Assembly: GCA_024279865.1 (NCBI GenBank)
Contig: JAJRRC010000026.1
Span: forward strand, 1 to 39,509
Length of the DNA stretch: 39,509 nucleotides
Direction: 5' to 3'
DNA from: Planctomycetota bacterium
GTDB taxonomy: Bacteria > Planctomycetota > Phycisphaerae > Phycisphaerales > Phycisphaeraceae
In this document: piece after piece, positions 17,591 to 25,041 of the stretch
Layout of the letters: each line of letters opens with the position of its first letter
Position numbering within the stretch: the stretch's first letter is position 1
Program-made: the position numbers and the translations under genes
The notes under the pieces: generated by a model
The model's input: only the letters and a program-made list of their open reading frames with translations
What the model was told of the DNA's origin: nothing
Databases searched by the model: none

Positions 17591-18509
17591 TCACGCGGCT
17601 AATTTCGCTACGCAAGTCCTTGCGATGAACCACACGGTCCACAAAACCTTTTTCCAACAAATGTTCACTGCGTTGGAAACCGTCAGGCAATTCCTCACGC
17701 ACGGTATTGGCGATCACGCGTGGGCCCGCAAAGCCGATCAAAGCTTTGGGTTCTGCGATAATCACGTCGCCGAGCATGGCAAAGCTGGCCGTCACGCCGC
17801 CGGTCGTGGGATCGACCAGAACGCTGATGAACAACCCGCCCGCGTCATCTAGCCGGGACAACGCAGCAGAGGTTTTAGCCATTTGCATTAAACTGAGGCT
17901 ACCTTCTTGCATTCTCGCTCCGCCTGAGCAACTCACCACGATTAAAGGCAAATCCAACTCAGTGGCGAGTTCGATGCTGCGGGTAATTTTTTCGCCCACC
18001 ACACTGCCCATTGATGCACCGCGAAAACGGAAGTCCATACACGCCAAGACCACGCCACGACCCTTGATAAATCCCTTGCCACAAACCAGAGCATCCGCGT
18101 GTCCTGTTTTTTTACGGTCAGAGGCCAAAGAATCTTTGTAAGGCTTGAGGTCCGAAAAATTCAGTGAATCCACCGGAGCAAGGTTTTCCCACAGCGGTTC
18201 AAAACTGTCTGGGTCACACAATTGCTCAGCCCGCTGATCTGCGTTGATGCGAAGGTGATGTTCACATTCGGTGCAGACGTGGAGGTTCTGTTCGATATTT
18301 TTCTGATAAACCATGGCCGCACAGACCGGGCATCGCATCCAGACACCTTCGGGGATATCAGTCCGCTTGCCGGTTTCGACGACCTGTTCCCAAGTACGCG
18401 TTTTTTCAGCTTTGGAAGATCGCGAAGATTTTTTCGCATTTGAAGATTTTTTAGAAGCCGCTTTCGAAGATTTTTTGGGGCGGGCTTCGGGGGGAGTTTG
18501 TTTAGCCAA
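17571..18509 (-). CDS. accD: Acetyl-CoA carboxylase carboxyltransferase subunit beta AccD
   Basis: 312 residues from a TTG start at 18509 preceded by GCAGGAGG with good spacing. It is the beta half of the carboxyltransferase that makes malonyl-CoA. A zinc ribbon (CPVC ... CTEC) is followed by the crotonase-like domain with GARMQEG, TGGVTASFAMLGD and ALIGFAGPRVI, all diagnostic. The first 40 residues are Lys/Ser-rich (KKSSKAASKKSSNAKKSS), encoded by repeated GAAGATTTTTT on the plus strand. The open frame continues upstream to 18815 but has no SD-supported start and runs through a repeat cluster, so I do not use it. The DUF1570 gene overlaps its end. Confidence 0.95.
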   Translation of the reverse strand: MAKQTPPEARPKKSSKAASKKSSNAKKSSRSSKAEKTRTWEQVVETGKRTDIPEGVWMRCPVCAAMVYQKNIEQNLHVCTECEHHLRINADQRAEQLCDPDSFEPLWENLAPVDSLNFSDLKPYKDSLASDRKKTGHADALVCGKGFIKGRGVVLACMDFRFRGASMGSVVGEKITRSIELATELDLPLIVVSCSGGARMQEGSLSLMQMAKTSAALSRLDDAGGLFISVLVDPTTGGVTASFAMLGDVIIAEPKALIGFAGPRVIANTVREELPDGFQRSEHLLEKGFVDRVVHRKDLRSEISRVIDYAGK

Positions 18510-18882
18510 CGAATCCTCCTGCGGATTGGGCGAAAGACAGTTAAGTAAGAGCCAGGTCAACAAAAAGTGATTATACCCGCACAAGCCCCATTTTGTCAGC
18601 CCCCCGGAAGTAGCCCCCAGAAGTACCCCCCGAAAGTACCTAGGGCCATCGCATCTAAAGTTGTCCCATTTCATGGGATTGGACAAGCATTTTTGACCAC
18701 AAAGGGCCTCAAAAAGAGAAAATCGCCACAAAAAAAACGAAAAGACACGAAAAAAGACATCCGATTTTTTTAACATGAAGACAGAAAATTGTTTGCTGAC
18801 TTTTCGAACCTTCATGCCCTTGTTAGTTTATGAAAGCTGTCCTCATGTGAGTCAACGCTATGAAAAAGAGCTTGGCCGTCGA
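18510..18882. other. 373-bp intergenic region between accD and M19 dipeptidase genes
   Basis: Holds the accD ribosome binding site, the repeat cluster at 18600-18640, and a short inverted repeat TCCCAT-TTC-ATGGGA (18664-18678). The part 18700-18780 is A-rich on the plus strand. I see no small gene; the minus-strand open frame here is an upstream continuation of accD. Confidence 0.6.
18600..18640. repeat. CCCCCGGAAGTA repeat cluster, upstream of accD
   Basis: Three units in plus orientation: one exact (CCCCCCGGAAGTA) and two with single changes (CCCCCAGAAGTA, CCCCCCGAAAGTA). They look like decayed copies of the array at 11365-11492. It lies 91 bp upstream of the accD start. Confidence 0.75.
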
Positions 18883-19947
18883 TCACACGGGTAGAGATTG
18901 TCTTAAAAACCGAGCTGCGTTGCCAAAGAACACGTTGTCAATGTCCTCAGCGATATAACCTCGATTGGCCAAGACTTCTTCCAGTTTGTGAATGTCGTAG
19001 ATGGTATCCAAGTCGCTGGGGCTGCATTCTGTACCAAATCCGCCGTCGAGATCGGACCCGATGGCTGCGTGATCACTGCTGCCTGTCAATTGGCAAAGGT
19101 GGTCAATGTGGTCAGCCACGTCTGAAAGTGAGGCGATCTGTCCTTTGGGCTTGAGCATCCCTGTATACAAGACCACGCCCACGATGCCGCCTCGTTGGGC
19201 GATGCTTTGAATTTGTTCATCGCTGATCTGCCGGTCATTGTCCAGCAAGGCGCGACAGTTGCCATGACTGACAAAAACCGGGCTGCTATACATTTCTGTA
19301 ATCTGGGCAAACGCTTCGTCAGCTGTGTGCGACAGGTCCAGCATCATGCCGACCTCGTCGAGCTGTTTGACCAGTTGCTCACCGGCCTGGGTCAGTGGAC
19401 CGTCGCCGCCGGTTCCCATGGCATAGACACCCTGTCCATAATGCGCCAAGCTCACCGCTCGTAGTCCCAGCTCCCACCAATGTGTCACCTCGTCTAGATG
19501 GACAATCGGGTCCGCCCCCTCCATCGACAAGATATAGCCCAGTTTTTTTCTTGAAAGATTTTCCTGTTGCCAATGGTTCCAATGGGCATCAAATTCGGCA
19601 CGTGTGGTAATTTTCTGGAGGTGGCCTTGGCGTTGCATTTGTTCGTAATAAGCAGCTTGGCCGCGAGCCACGGCATAGGCAATGCTTGGATCGGTGTAGT
19701 CGATTTCTTCACGTGTGAGAGAAATGGTTTGCCGTTGCATCGGCCCCGACCGGGCCAAGACGGTTGCCAAACAAACCGCCGCCCGGGCACGACGCAATTC
19801 CGGAAAACAAACGGTATTGCCTCCGCGATCAGCCTGGTCCATGCCTGCCTCAGCAGCCCGCAATTGAGCAATGGTTTTACGTTGGTCGCGATCAAATGCC
19901 AACGCATTCCAGCTCAAGTCCAAATGTAAATCTATTAATAAACGCAT
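18883..19947 (-). CDS. Membrane dipeptidase-like metallopeptidase (M19 family)
   Basis: 354 residues. Zinc ligands are in IDLHLDLSWN (His8-x-Asp10), SMEGADPI (bridging Glu), and LDLSHTAD ... VFVSHGNCRAL (His). AIGSDLDGGFG is the conserved late motif. These define the renal-dipeptidase/M19 amidohydrolases, which cleave dipeptides, often with D-residues. No signal peptide, so likely cytoplasmic. The ATG at 19947 starts right before the metal motif as usual. It stands alone between accD and a small lipoprotein gene. Confidence 0.9.
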   Translation of the reverse strand: MRLLIDLHLDLSWNALAFDRDQRKTIAQLRAAEAGMDQADRGGNTVCFPELRRARAAVCLATVLARSGPMQRQTISLTREEIDYTDPSIAYAVARGQAAYYEQMQRQGHLQKITTRAEFDAHWNHWQQENLSRKKLGYILSMEGADPIVHLDEVTHWWELGLRAVSLAHYGQGVYAMGTGGDGPLTQAGEQLVKQLDEVGMMLDLSHTADEAFAQITEMYSSPVFVSHGNCRALLDNDRQISDEQIQSIAQRGGIVGVVLYTGMLKPKGQIASLSDVADHIDHLCQLTGSSDHAAIGSDLDGGFGTECSPSDLDTIYDIHKLEEVLANRGYIAEDIDNVFFGNAARFLRQSLPV

Positions 19948-20061
19948 GGAAAAAACTTGCCTTCAAACAATTGTTCGCAGCATCTTTTTCCCATGATACC
20001 GACTCGGACTAAGTCATTTTGCGTTATCACTGACCACTTGCATGATTCTTTGAAAATCAGC

Positions 20062-20080
20062 CGCACGCTTACAGCGTGCG
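20062..20080. repeat. REP-like hairpin, copy 1
   Basis: CGCACGC-TTACA-GCGTGCG, a 7-bp perfect stem. The surrounding block AGCCGCACGC(N5)GCGTGCGCGTC recurs inside the neuC-like gene at 34150-34182. It lies downstream of the small lipoprotein gene and could also act as a weak 3' end stabiliser; no T-tract follows. Confidence 0.6.
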
Positions 20081-20132
20081 CGTCTGCATTGCGATTTGTT
20101 TGACAGGGCCCCAAGCAATCACGCCAATCGCT

Positions 20133-20495
20133 CTAACGCACGATGGTGGTCGTCTGGCGAATACGGGTCCGTTGGTTGTAATGGTTCTGAATTCGGCCGT
20201 TGTAGCTTTGCTGGCGGTCATAGACATCAATGACAATCTGCTCACGCGATGCGGTGCGATAGCCATTGAAAACGCTGGGCTGCTGATCGTTACGCGAAGC
20301 GTACCAAGCCGACTGCGAAGTCACACCCAGCGTCAATGCACGGTGCTGAGGCGTGTACAAAACCCGAGACTGAGTTGCCGCGGGAGAATCGACACAACGA
20401 TAGACCAACGCAGACGAGGCAGTTTCACAACCCACCATGCCCAGCAAAAACAGCAACCCACAACCTAGCCCAATTTGTTTGATCTGCGTCTTCAT
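20133..20495 (-). CDS. Small hypothetical lipoprotein
   Basis: 120 residues from ATG 20495. A signal peptide ends in the lipobox LLGMVGC (Cys23). The mature part is polar with Arg, Gln and Tyr richness (VIDVYDRQQSYNGRIQNHYNQRTRIRQ) and no recognised family. The open frame extends 66 residues upstream but that part is not protein-like and would hide the signal. A terminator-like structure at 20574-20615 lies in its leader (see there), so its expression may be attenuated. Confidence 0.6.
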   Translation of the reverse strand: MKTQIKQIGLGCGLLFLLGMVGCETASSALVYRCVDSPAATQSRVLYTPQHRALTLGVTSQSAWYASRNDQQPSVFNGYRTASREQIVIDVYDRQQSYNGRIQNHYNQRTRIRQTTTIVR

Positions 20496-20573
20496 ACTCA
20501 ACCCAGAGTGCAAAACCCATAGCAAAAAAAACGAATCGTAATCATAAACATATTTAAAAACATATCTTAAAAC

Positions 20574-20615
20574 AAAAAACAACCCTGTCGACCACTCTTC
20601 CAAAAGAGCGGGTTG
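20574..20615 (-). terminator. Terminator-like hairpin in minus-strand leader of the small lipoprotein gene
   Basis: Read on the minus strand: CAACCC (20615-20610), an inner hairpin CTCTT-TTGG-AAGAG, GGGTTG (20585-20580), then six T. This is an intrinsic terminator shape placed about 80 bases before the lipoprotein start with no minus-strand gene upstream. It may end a short RNA or act as an attenuator. Confidence 0.5.
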
Positions 20616-20711
20616 TAGGGCTTGTTGATCTATCACCACACGGCTGTGCTTCTCAAATAGCACTTTAAATCTACTTACAGAATTGAATTCCAAACTTCAG
20701 CTTCTCGCCAA

Positions 20712-20741
20712 TTCGACACTAGAATGATTCTAATGTACAAT
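20712..20741 (+). promoter_or_regulatory. Candidate sigma70-type promoter of the peroxiredoxin gene
   Basis: TTCGAC (20712-20717), 18-bp spacer, TACAAT (20736-20741). The start would fall near 20748, giving a leader of about 65 bases with a hairpin AATCCCA-ATGTT-TGGGATT at 20752-20770. Confidence 0.4.
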
Positions 20742-20811
20742 GCCGAACTCCAATCCCAATGTTTGGGATTAAACAGAATTTACGAAACGCCAAACCCAAG
20801 GAATCAAACCA

Positions 20812-21339
20812 ATGGCAATTCAAGTCGGCACCCCTGCACCAGATTTCAAAGCACAATCTTACTTGGCCAGCTCTGACGAGTTCAAGGAAATTTCCTTGAA
20901 GGATTACGAAGGAAAATGGCTTTGCCTTTACTTTTACCCAATGGACTTCACCTTTGTCTGTCCTACGGAAATCGTTGCCTTTGACAACCTTCTAGGCGAT
21001 TTTCAAGATCGTGAATGCGAACTGCTGACCTGCTCTTGCGATAGCCACTACGTCCACAAGGGTTGGTGTGCTGCCACTGAAAGCCTCAGCAGCCTCAAGC
21101 ACCCCATGCTTGCTGACACCACCAAAAAAGTCAGCGAAGCCTTCGACGTGCTGCTCCCTGAAAAGGGTGTTTCCCTTCGCGGCACATTTCTGATTGATCC
21201 CAACGGCATCGTTCGCTGGGCTTCGGTCAATGACCTGACCGTCGGCCGCAATGTAGACGAAGTCCTCCGCATCCTTGATGCGCTGCAGACCGATGAACTA
21301 TGCCCATGCAACTGGAAAAAGGGTGACGAAACCCTCTAA
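20812..21339 (+). CDS. 2-Cys peroxiredoxin (AhpC/TSA family)
   Basis: 175 residues. The peroxidatic cysteine is Cys50 in DFTFVCPTE. A C-terminal CPCNW (Cys164, Cys166) matches the resolving-cysteine region of typical 2-Cys enzymes such as AhpC (CPANW), with one additional cysteine. GTFLIDPNGIVRW is the family strand near the end. It reduces peroxides in the cytoplasm. AAGGAATC 10 bases before ATG is a good binding site. It is followed by a repeat cluster and a strong terminator, so it is monocistronic. The Rrf2-type regulator is its convergent neighbour. Confidence 0.93.
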   Translation: MAIQVGTPAPDFKAQSYLASSDEFKEISLKDYEGKWLCLYFYPMDFTFVCPTEIVAFDNLLGDFQDRECELLTCSCDSHYVHKGWCAATESLSSLKHPMLADTTKKVSEAFDVLLPEKGVSLRGTFLIDPNGIVRWASVNDLTVGRNVDEVLRILDALQTDELCPCNWKKGDETL

Positions 21340-21341
21340 CT

Positions 21342-21373
21342 CCCCCCCGGCCCCCGGCCCCCGGAATTTTCAG
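21342..21373. repeat. CCCCCGG repeat cluster F
   Basis: Three cores (seven C then GG; CCCCCGG; CCCCCGGAATTTTCAGA) starting two bases after the peroxiredoxin stop codon. The GGAATTTTCAGA end matches clusters B and C. Confidence 0.85.
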
Positions 21374-21439
21374 ACACCAAGTCCTGAAGTTTTCCTTCAA
21401 TATGCAAGCCACACGCTTGTAATGAAAATAGTTTAATAG

Positions 21440-21487
21440 CAACCCTCGCAGCTTTGGACTTCCCGCCGACTGCGAGGGTTGTTTTTT
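21440..21487 (+). terminator. Intrinsic terminator of the peroxiredoxin gene
   Basis: CAACCCTCGCAG (21440-21451) pairs perfectly with CTGCGAGGGTTG (21470-21481), followed by six T. Loop of 18 bases. Confidence 0.92.
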
Positions 21488-21681
21488 GCGTACAGCCATG
21501 TGTAGCGGGCCTGCAACAGGGAAAACAGCATGAACTTGGTTTCCAAAGCGATTGTTGATCATCAAGCCGCGGCACTTGAGGGTGAGGTACTCTAAACAGG
21601 ATTGGTATCAATCCGTCAATTGATGGCTGACGGAGTACGATTGCAAAAAAGCAGGGTTCTTTGACAACATCAAAGGCACGA

Positions 21682-21733
21682 GGGGAAAAACCGGGGAAAA
21701 ACCGGGGGAAAACCGGGGGAAAACCGGGGGGGG
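21682..21733. repeat. GGGGGAAAACC array G (G-quadruplex-like)
   Basis: Plus strand: GGGG-AAAAACC-GGGG-AAAAACC-GGGGG-AAAACC-GGGGG-AAAACC-GGGGGGGG, an 11-bp period. Five runs of four or more G separated by 6-7 bases. Complement core is CCCCCGGTTTT, a variant of the C-rich family. Confidence 0.92.
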
Positions 21734-21823
21734 AACTGGAAAAATCCAAAGCATCACCCAAGCCTAAAGAATCCCCTTTGTCTGGAAATTCCAGGGGCAT
21801 TCAAGGAAAATTCAGAAAAATGC

Positions 21824-21834
21824 TTCCGGGGGTG
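21824..21834. repeat. Single CCCCCGGAAGC unit beside the Rrf2 gene end
   Basis: CTTCCGGGGGT on the plus strand, ending two bases before the Rrf2-type gene's stop codon. TGGAAATTCCAGGGG lies 30-45 bp before it, as at 4355-4370. Confidence 0.6.
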
Positions 21835-21836
21835 GG

Positions 21837-22325
21837 TTATCCTGTGGTGGCTGTTCCACGAACTTGTTTGGATTTGCTTTTGAAGACTGGCAAAGGTTCG
21901 CCGATCATTTCCATTTTCGAGCTTAGTGTTCTAGCCATCATAGAGAGGGTGGTATCTTCGAGGAATGTTTCAATTTCGCCTCGTAGCTCTTTCCATTGAT
22001 CATGTTGAGGGCAGGGCTGAAGGTCATCGCACTTGGCCATGCCGACGACACAGCTTTCAAGGTCTTCTTTGCCATCGACAATCGCGACAATATCAATGAG
22101 TGGGATATCCGCAGCCGGTCTTGCCAGTGCAAATCCGCCGCCTCGTCCTTTGGCACTGACCAACAGGTTGTTACGAACGAGGTCTTGAAAAATTTTCGCG
22201 ACGAAATGCCGAGGCAAGTCTGTCCCTTCACACAATTCGTCCAAAAGTACATAGCCCTCGGGGCGAACCATCGTCAAGCGAGTCAAAGCACGAATCGCGT
22301 AAGCGCATGCGTTCGAATAAATCAT
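21837..22325 (-). CDS. Rrf2-family transcriptional regulator, IscR/NsrR-like with predicted Fe-S cluster
   Basis: 162 residues. A winged helix (about 1-70) carries LPRHFVAKIFQDLVRNNLLVSAKGRGGGFALARP, the Rrf2 signature. Cys92, Cys99 and Cys105 followed by PQH (His108) closely match the [2Fe-2S] ligands of IscR (Cys92, 98, 104, His107), so it likely senses iron-sulfur status, oxidative or nitrosative stress. The tail after about 130 is longer than needed and basic. It is convergent with the peroxiredoxin gene, a plausible but unproved target. Confidence 0.88.
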   Translation of the reverse strand: MIYSNACAYAIRALTRLTMVRPEGYVLLDELCEGTDLPRHFVAKIFQDLVRNNLLVSAKGRGGGFALARPAADIPLIDIVAIVDGKEDLESCVVGMAKCDDLQPCPQHDQWKELRGEIETFLEDTTLSMMARTLSSKMEMIGEPLPVFKSKSKQVRGTATTG

Positions 22326-22474
22326 AATCTATGCAACCTCAAAAATAAATCGTAAAAAATCCATGCGGGATGAATGCAAAAAATGGTTGATCTGCAACAG
22401 TATAACCGAAATTAGAGACACATTGGTAGTTTTATGAGATTTTTGTTTGCAGTAACCATGGAGTTGGCTTCAGA

Positions 22475-23572
22475 ATGGTAAACCCCCTTCAACGTATCGG
22501 CATTCTAACTGGCGGAGGCGATTGTCCGGGCTTAAACGCGGTGATTCGAGCCGTCACCAAAACGGCCTTATATCGCCATAAACTGGAGGTTTTCGGCATT
22601 GAAGACGGTTTTTTGGGCTTGGTCCAAAATCGCATTGCTCCCCTCACCTCTGACAATGTCAGCAATATCCTCACACTCGGCGGAACTGTTCTGGGAACCA
22701 GTAACAAATGTGATCCGACCCGATATCCCATTGAAAACGGGGATGCAGATCCCCAATTTAAGAATGTCACCGACCGCTGCCTTGAGCATATCAAGCACCA
22801 TCAAATTGATGCGTTGGTCGTCATCGGCGGCGACGGGACCATGTCTTGTGCCGCCAATTTCGTACGCATGGGTGTCAACTGCATCGGCGTACCCAAAACC
22901 ATCGACAATGACCTCGAAGGGACCGATGTGACCTTTGGTTTCGCCACAGCCCGATTTATTGCAACTGCTGCTTTGGACAGAATTCATACCACTGCCGCAA
23001 GCCATCACCGCGCCATGATCGTCGAAGTTATGGGCCGAAACGCCGGCTGGATCGCGCTTCACGCAGGCGTTGCCTCGGGCTCAGACATCATCCTGATCCC
23101 TGAAATCCCCTATGACATTGACAAGATATGTGAAGCGGTCCTCGCCCGCTCTCGACATGGCAAGCGTTTTAGCATCTTGTGCATCTCTGAAGGAGCTGCC
23201 CCGCTTAATGGCAAACAAGTGGTCGATCACTATGACCCGACCAGCCCAGACCCCATCCGTCTCGGCGGCGTGGGAAAAGTCATTGCCACCCAAATCGAAG
23301 ATAAAACAGGCATCGAAACCCGAACCACCGTACTCGGACACGTCCAACGCGGTGGAACCCCGGTCCCCGAAGACCGCGTCTTGGCCACGGAATTCGGCCA
23401 CGCAGCCATCGAAGCGCTCATGGCGGGTAAGAAAAATCGACTCATTGTCATGCAAGGACGCACCGTCACCGATACCGATCTTTTGGCCGCAGAAGGCAAA
23501 CAACGCAAAATCCCACTAGACCATCCCCTCGTCAAAGCTGCGAGGGATGTCGGAGTCCAATTTGGAGATTAA
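22475..23572 (+). CDS. 6-phosphofructokinase (phosphofructokinase family, mixed ATP/PPi signature)
   Basis: 365 residues. It phosphorylates fructose 6-phosphate in glycolysis. ILTGGGDCPGLNAVIRA is the N-terminal nucleotide loop, VVIGGDGTMS carries Gly121 at the phosphoryl-donor site (Gly as in ATP enzymes, Asp in PPi enzymes), and GVPKTIDND has Lys141 where bacterial ATP enzymes usually have Gly. VEVMGRNAGWIAL and LGHVQRGGTP are standard. The Gly/Lys pair is the mixed type, so the donor cannot be decided from sequence alone. It is followed by purA after 86 bp. Confidence 0.92.
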   Translation: MVNPLQRIGILTGGGDCPGLNAVIRAVTKTALYRHKLEVFGIEDGFLGLVQNRIAPLTSDNVSNILTLGGTVLGTSNKCDPTRYPIENGDADPQFKNVTDRCLEHIKHHQIDALVVIGGDGTMSCAANFVRMGVNCIGVPKTIDNDLEGTDVTFGFATARFIATAALDRIHTTAASHHRAMIVEVMGRNAGWIALHAGVASGSDIILIPEIPYDIDKICEAVLARSRHGKRFSILCISEGAAPLNGKQVVDHYDPTSPDPIRLGGVGKVIATQIEDKTGIETRTTVLGHVQRGGTPVPEDRVLATEFGHAAIEALMAGKKNRLIVMQGRTVTDTDLLAAEGKQRKIPLDHPLVKAARDVGVQFGD

Positions 23573-23580
23573 CTGCCAAT

Positions 23581-23609
23581 CTGACGGCAAGGGGCAACCA
23601 TGCTACAAT
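23581..23609 (+). promoter_or_regulatory. Candidate sigma70-type promoter of purA
   Basis: CTGACG (23581-23586), 17-bp spacer, TACAAT (23604-23609). It starts 8 bp after the phosphofructokinase stop and would put the start about 40 bases before purA. Confidence 0.45.
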
Positions 23610-23658
23610 GGCCGGTCTAACCCAGTGAACCTGCCAACTACCATGGAACCCTCGCATT

Positions 23659-25032
23659 ATGACAAGCTCACAAACCAGTACGAAACCCGATGCCCTCGCT
23701 AGCCTAAATCTCCAAGGCCAACACAGTGCAGTCATCGGCATCCAATACGGCGACGAAGGCAAAGGACAGATCGTCGACGTCCTCGGAGCCCACTTTGACG
23801 TTGTCGCTCGATACAACGGCGGAGCCAACGCGGGACATACCGTCATCATCGGCGACCAGAAATTTGCCTTGCACCTGATCCCCTCAGGCATCATGTGCCC
23901 CGACGCGCTCAACGTCGTCGGCAACGGCGTGGTCATCGACCCCGCCCAAATCCTTAAAGAAATCGACGGCCTCGTTGAACGCGGCATCGCCATCGGCGAA
24001 AACCTCAAAATCAGTAACCGAGCCCACGTCGTCCTCCCTTACCATAAAGTCCAAGATGTCCTCTACGATCAGGCCATGGCCAAAGCCAAAGGCTCCGAAC
24101 CCATCGGGACCACCGGACGAGGCATCGGTCCCTGCTATGCAGACAAAGCCTTGCGAACCACGGCCGTCCGCATGGGCGAACTGTTGCGAATCGACGAACT
24201 GGAAACCAAAATCCAACGCATCGTCTCAATCAAAAATACCATCCTCGAAGCACTCGCCAAAACCTGCGATCAGCCGTTTGAACAGCTCGACGCCAATGCC
24301 ATCTTTGCAGACCTCAAAGATCAAGCCATCCGATTGGCTCCACACATCACCGATACCAGCGTCTTGCTGCACGATGCCATGGACGATGGTAAAAAGATCC
24401 TCTGTGAAGGCGCCAACGCCACCATGCTGGACATCGACCACGGAACTTATCCGTTTGTCACCTCCAGCAACTGCTCTTCATTGGGCATCTACGCGGGATC
24501 GGGCCTTCCTGGCGGGACCATCAAAAATATCATCGGCATCGTCAAGCTCTACACCAGCCGCGTCGGTGAAGGACCCTTTCCCTCAGAACTACTCAATGAA
24601 ACAGGCGAAACCATCCGCCAGCAAGGTAATGAATTCGGCACCACCACCGGACGACCCCGACGAACCGGCTGGCTGGACCTCGTCTCCGTTCGGTATGCCT
24701 CCAAACTCAGCGGCGTGACCACCTTTGCGTGTACAGGCTTAGCAGTCCTCGCTGGACTCAAAACTATTAAACTCTGTGTCGGCTATCGCCTTGATGGCAA
24801 AGTGATCGACAACACCCTTCCCGCCAATGCCGGTGACTTGGCACGAGCAGAACCCATTTACGAAGAATTCGAAGGCTTCGCCGATCCCATCGGTGAATGC
24901 CAACGATACGAAGACCTTCCCCCACAAGCCAGAGCCTATGTGGAACGTGTGCAGGAACTTTTGGGCACTCGCATTGCCATGGTCTGTGTCGGTCGCCGTC
25001 GGGATCAAATCCTGGTTTGTCCCAATAAATAG
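23659..25032 (+). CDS. purA: Adenylosuccinate synthetase PurA
   Basis: 457 residues. It joins IMP and aspartate on the way to AMP. IGIQYGDEGKGQIVD (GTP-binding loop), ARYNGGANAGHTVI, IGTTGRGIGPCYADKALR and EGANATMLDIDHGTYPFVTSSN are the invariant motifs. About 24 extra N-terminal residues before the first strand (MTSSQTSTKPDALASLNL) exceed the usual start; no better internal ATG exists. The end is 9 bp from the uppS start, so the pair is one operon. Confidence 0.96.
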   Translation: MTSSQTSTKPDALASLNLQGQHSAVIGIQYGDEGKGQIVDVLGAHFDVVARYNGGANAGHTVIIGDQKFALHLIPSGIMCPDALNVVGNGVVIDPAQILKEIDGLVERGIAIGENLKISNRAHVVLPYHKVQDVLYDQAMAKAKGSEPIGTTGRGIGPCYADKALRTTAVRMGELLRIDELETKIQRIVSIKNTILEALAKTCDQPFEQLDANAIFADLKDQAIRLAPHITDTSVLLHDAMDDGKKILCEGANATMLDIDHGTYPFVTSSNCSSLGIYAGSGLPGGTIKNIIGIVKLYTSRVGEGPFPSELLNETGETIRQQGNEFGTTTGRPRRTGWLDLVSVRYASKLSGVTTFACTGLAVLAGLKTIKLCVGYRLDGKVIDNTLPANAGDLARAEPIYEEFEGFADPIGECQRYEDLPPQARAYVERVQELLGTRIAMVCVGRRRDQILVCPNK

Positions 25033-25041
25033 GTTCCATGC

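Larger units (their letters stand above)
20496..20811. other. 316-bp intergenic region between the small lipoprotein and peroxiredoxin genes
   Basis: Contains the minus-strand terminator-like hairpin (20574-20615), an AT-rich lipoprotein promoter region (20510-20575), and the peroxiredoxin promoter and leader hairpin (20712-20770). No convincing protein-coding frame. Confidence 0.6.
21340..21836. other. 497-bp region between the peroxiredoxin and Rrf2-type genes
   Basis: Holds repeat cluster F, the intrinsic terminator, the G-rich array at 21682-21733 and a further unit at 21824-21834. An open plus-strand frame across 21661-21999 exists only because the repeat lacks stop codons; I see no real gene. 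Confidence 0.7.

Noticed and set aside
18510-18815. Upstream extension of accD (about 100 residues)
   Set aside because: Composition is not protein-like and the TTG at 18509 has the only strong ribosome binding site.
21661-21999. Plus-strand open frame across the G-rich array
   Set aside because: Exists because the array lacks stop codons and it overlaps the Rrf2-type gene on the other strand.
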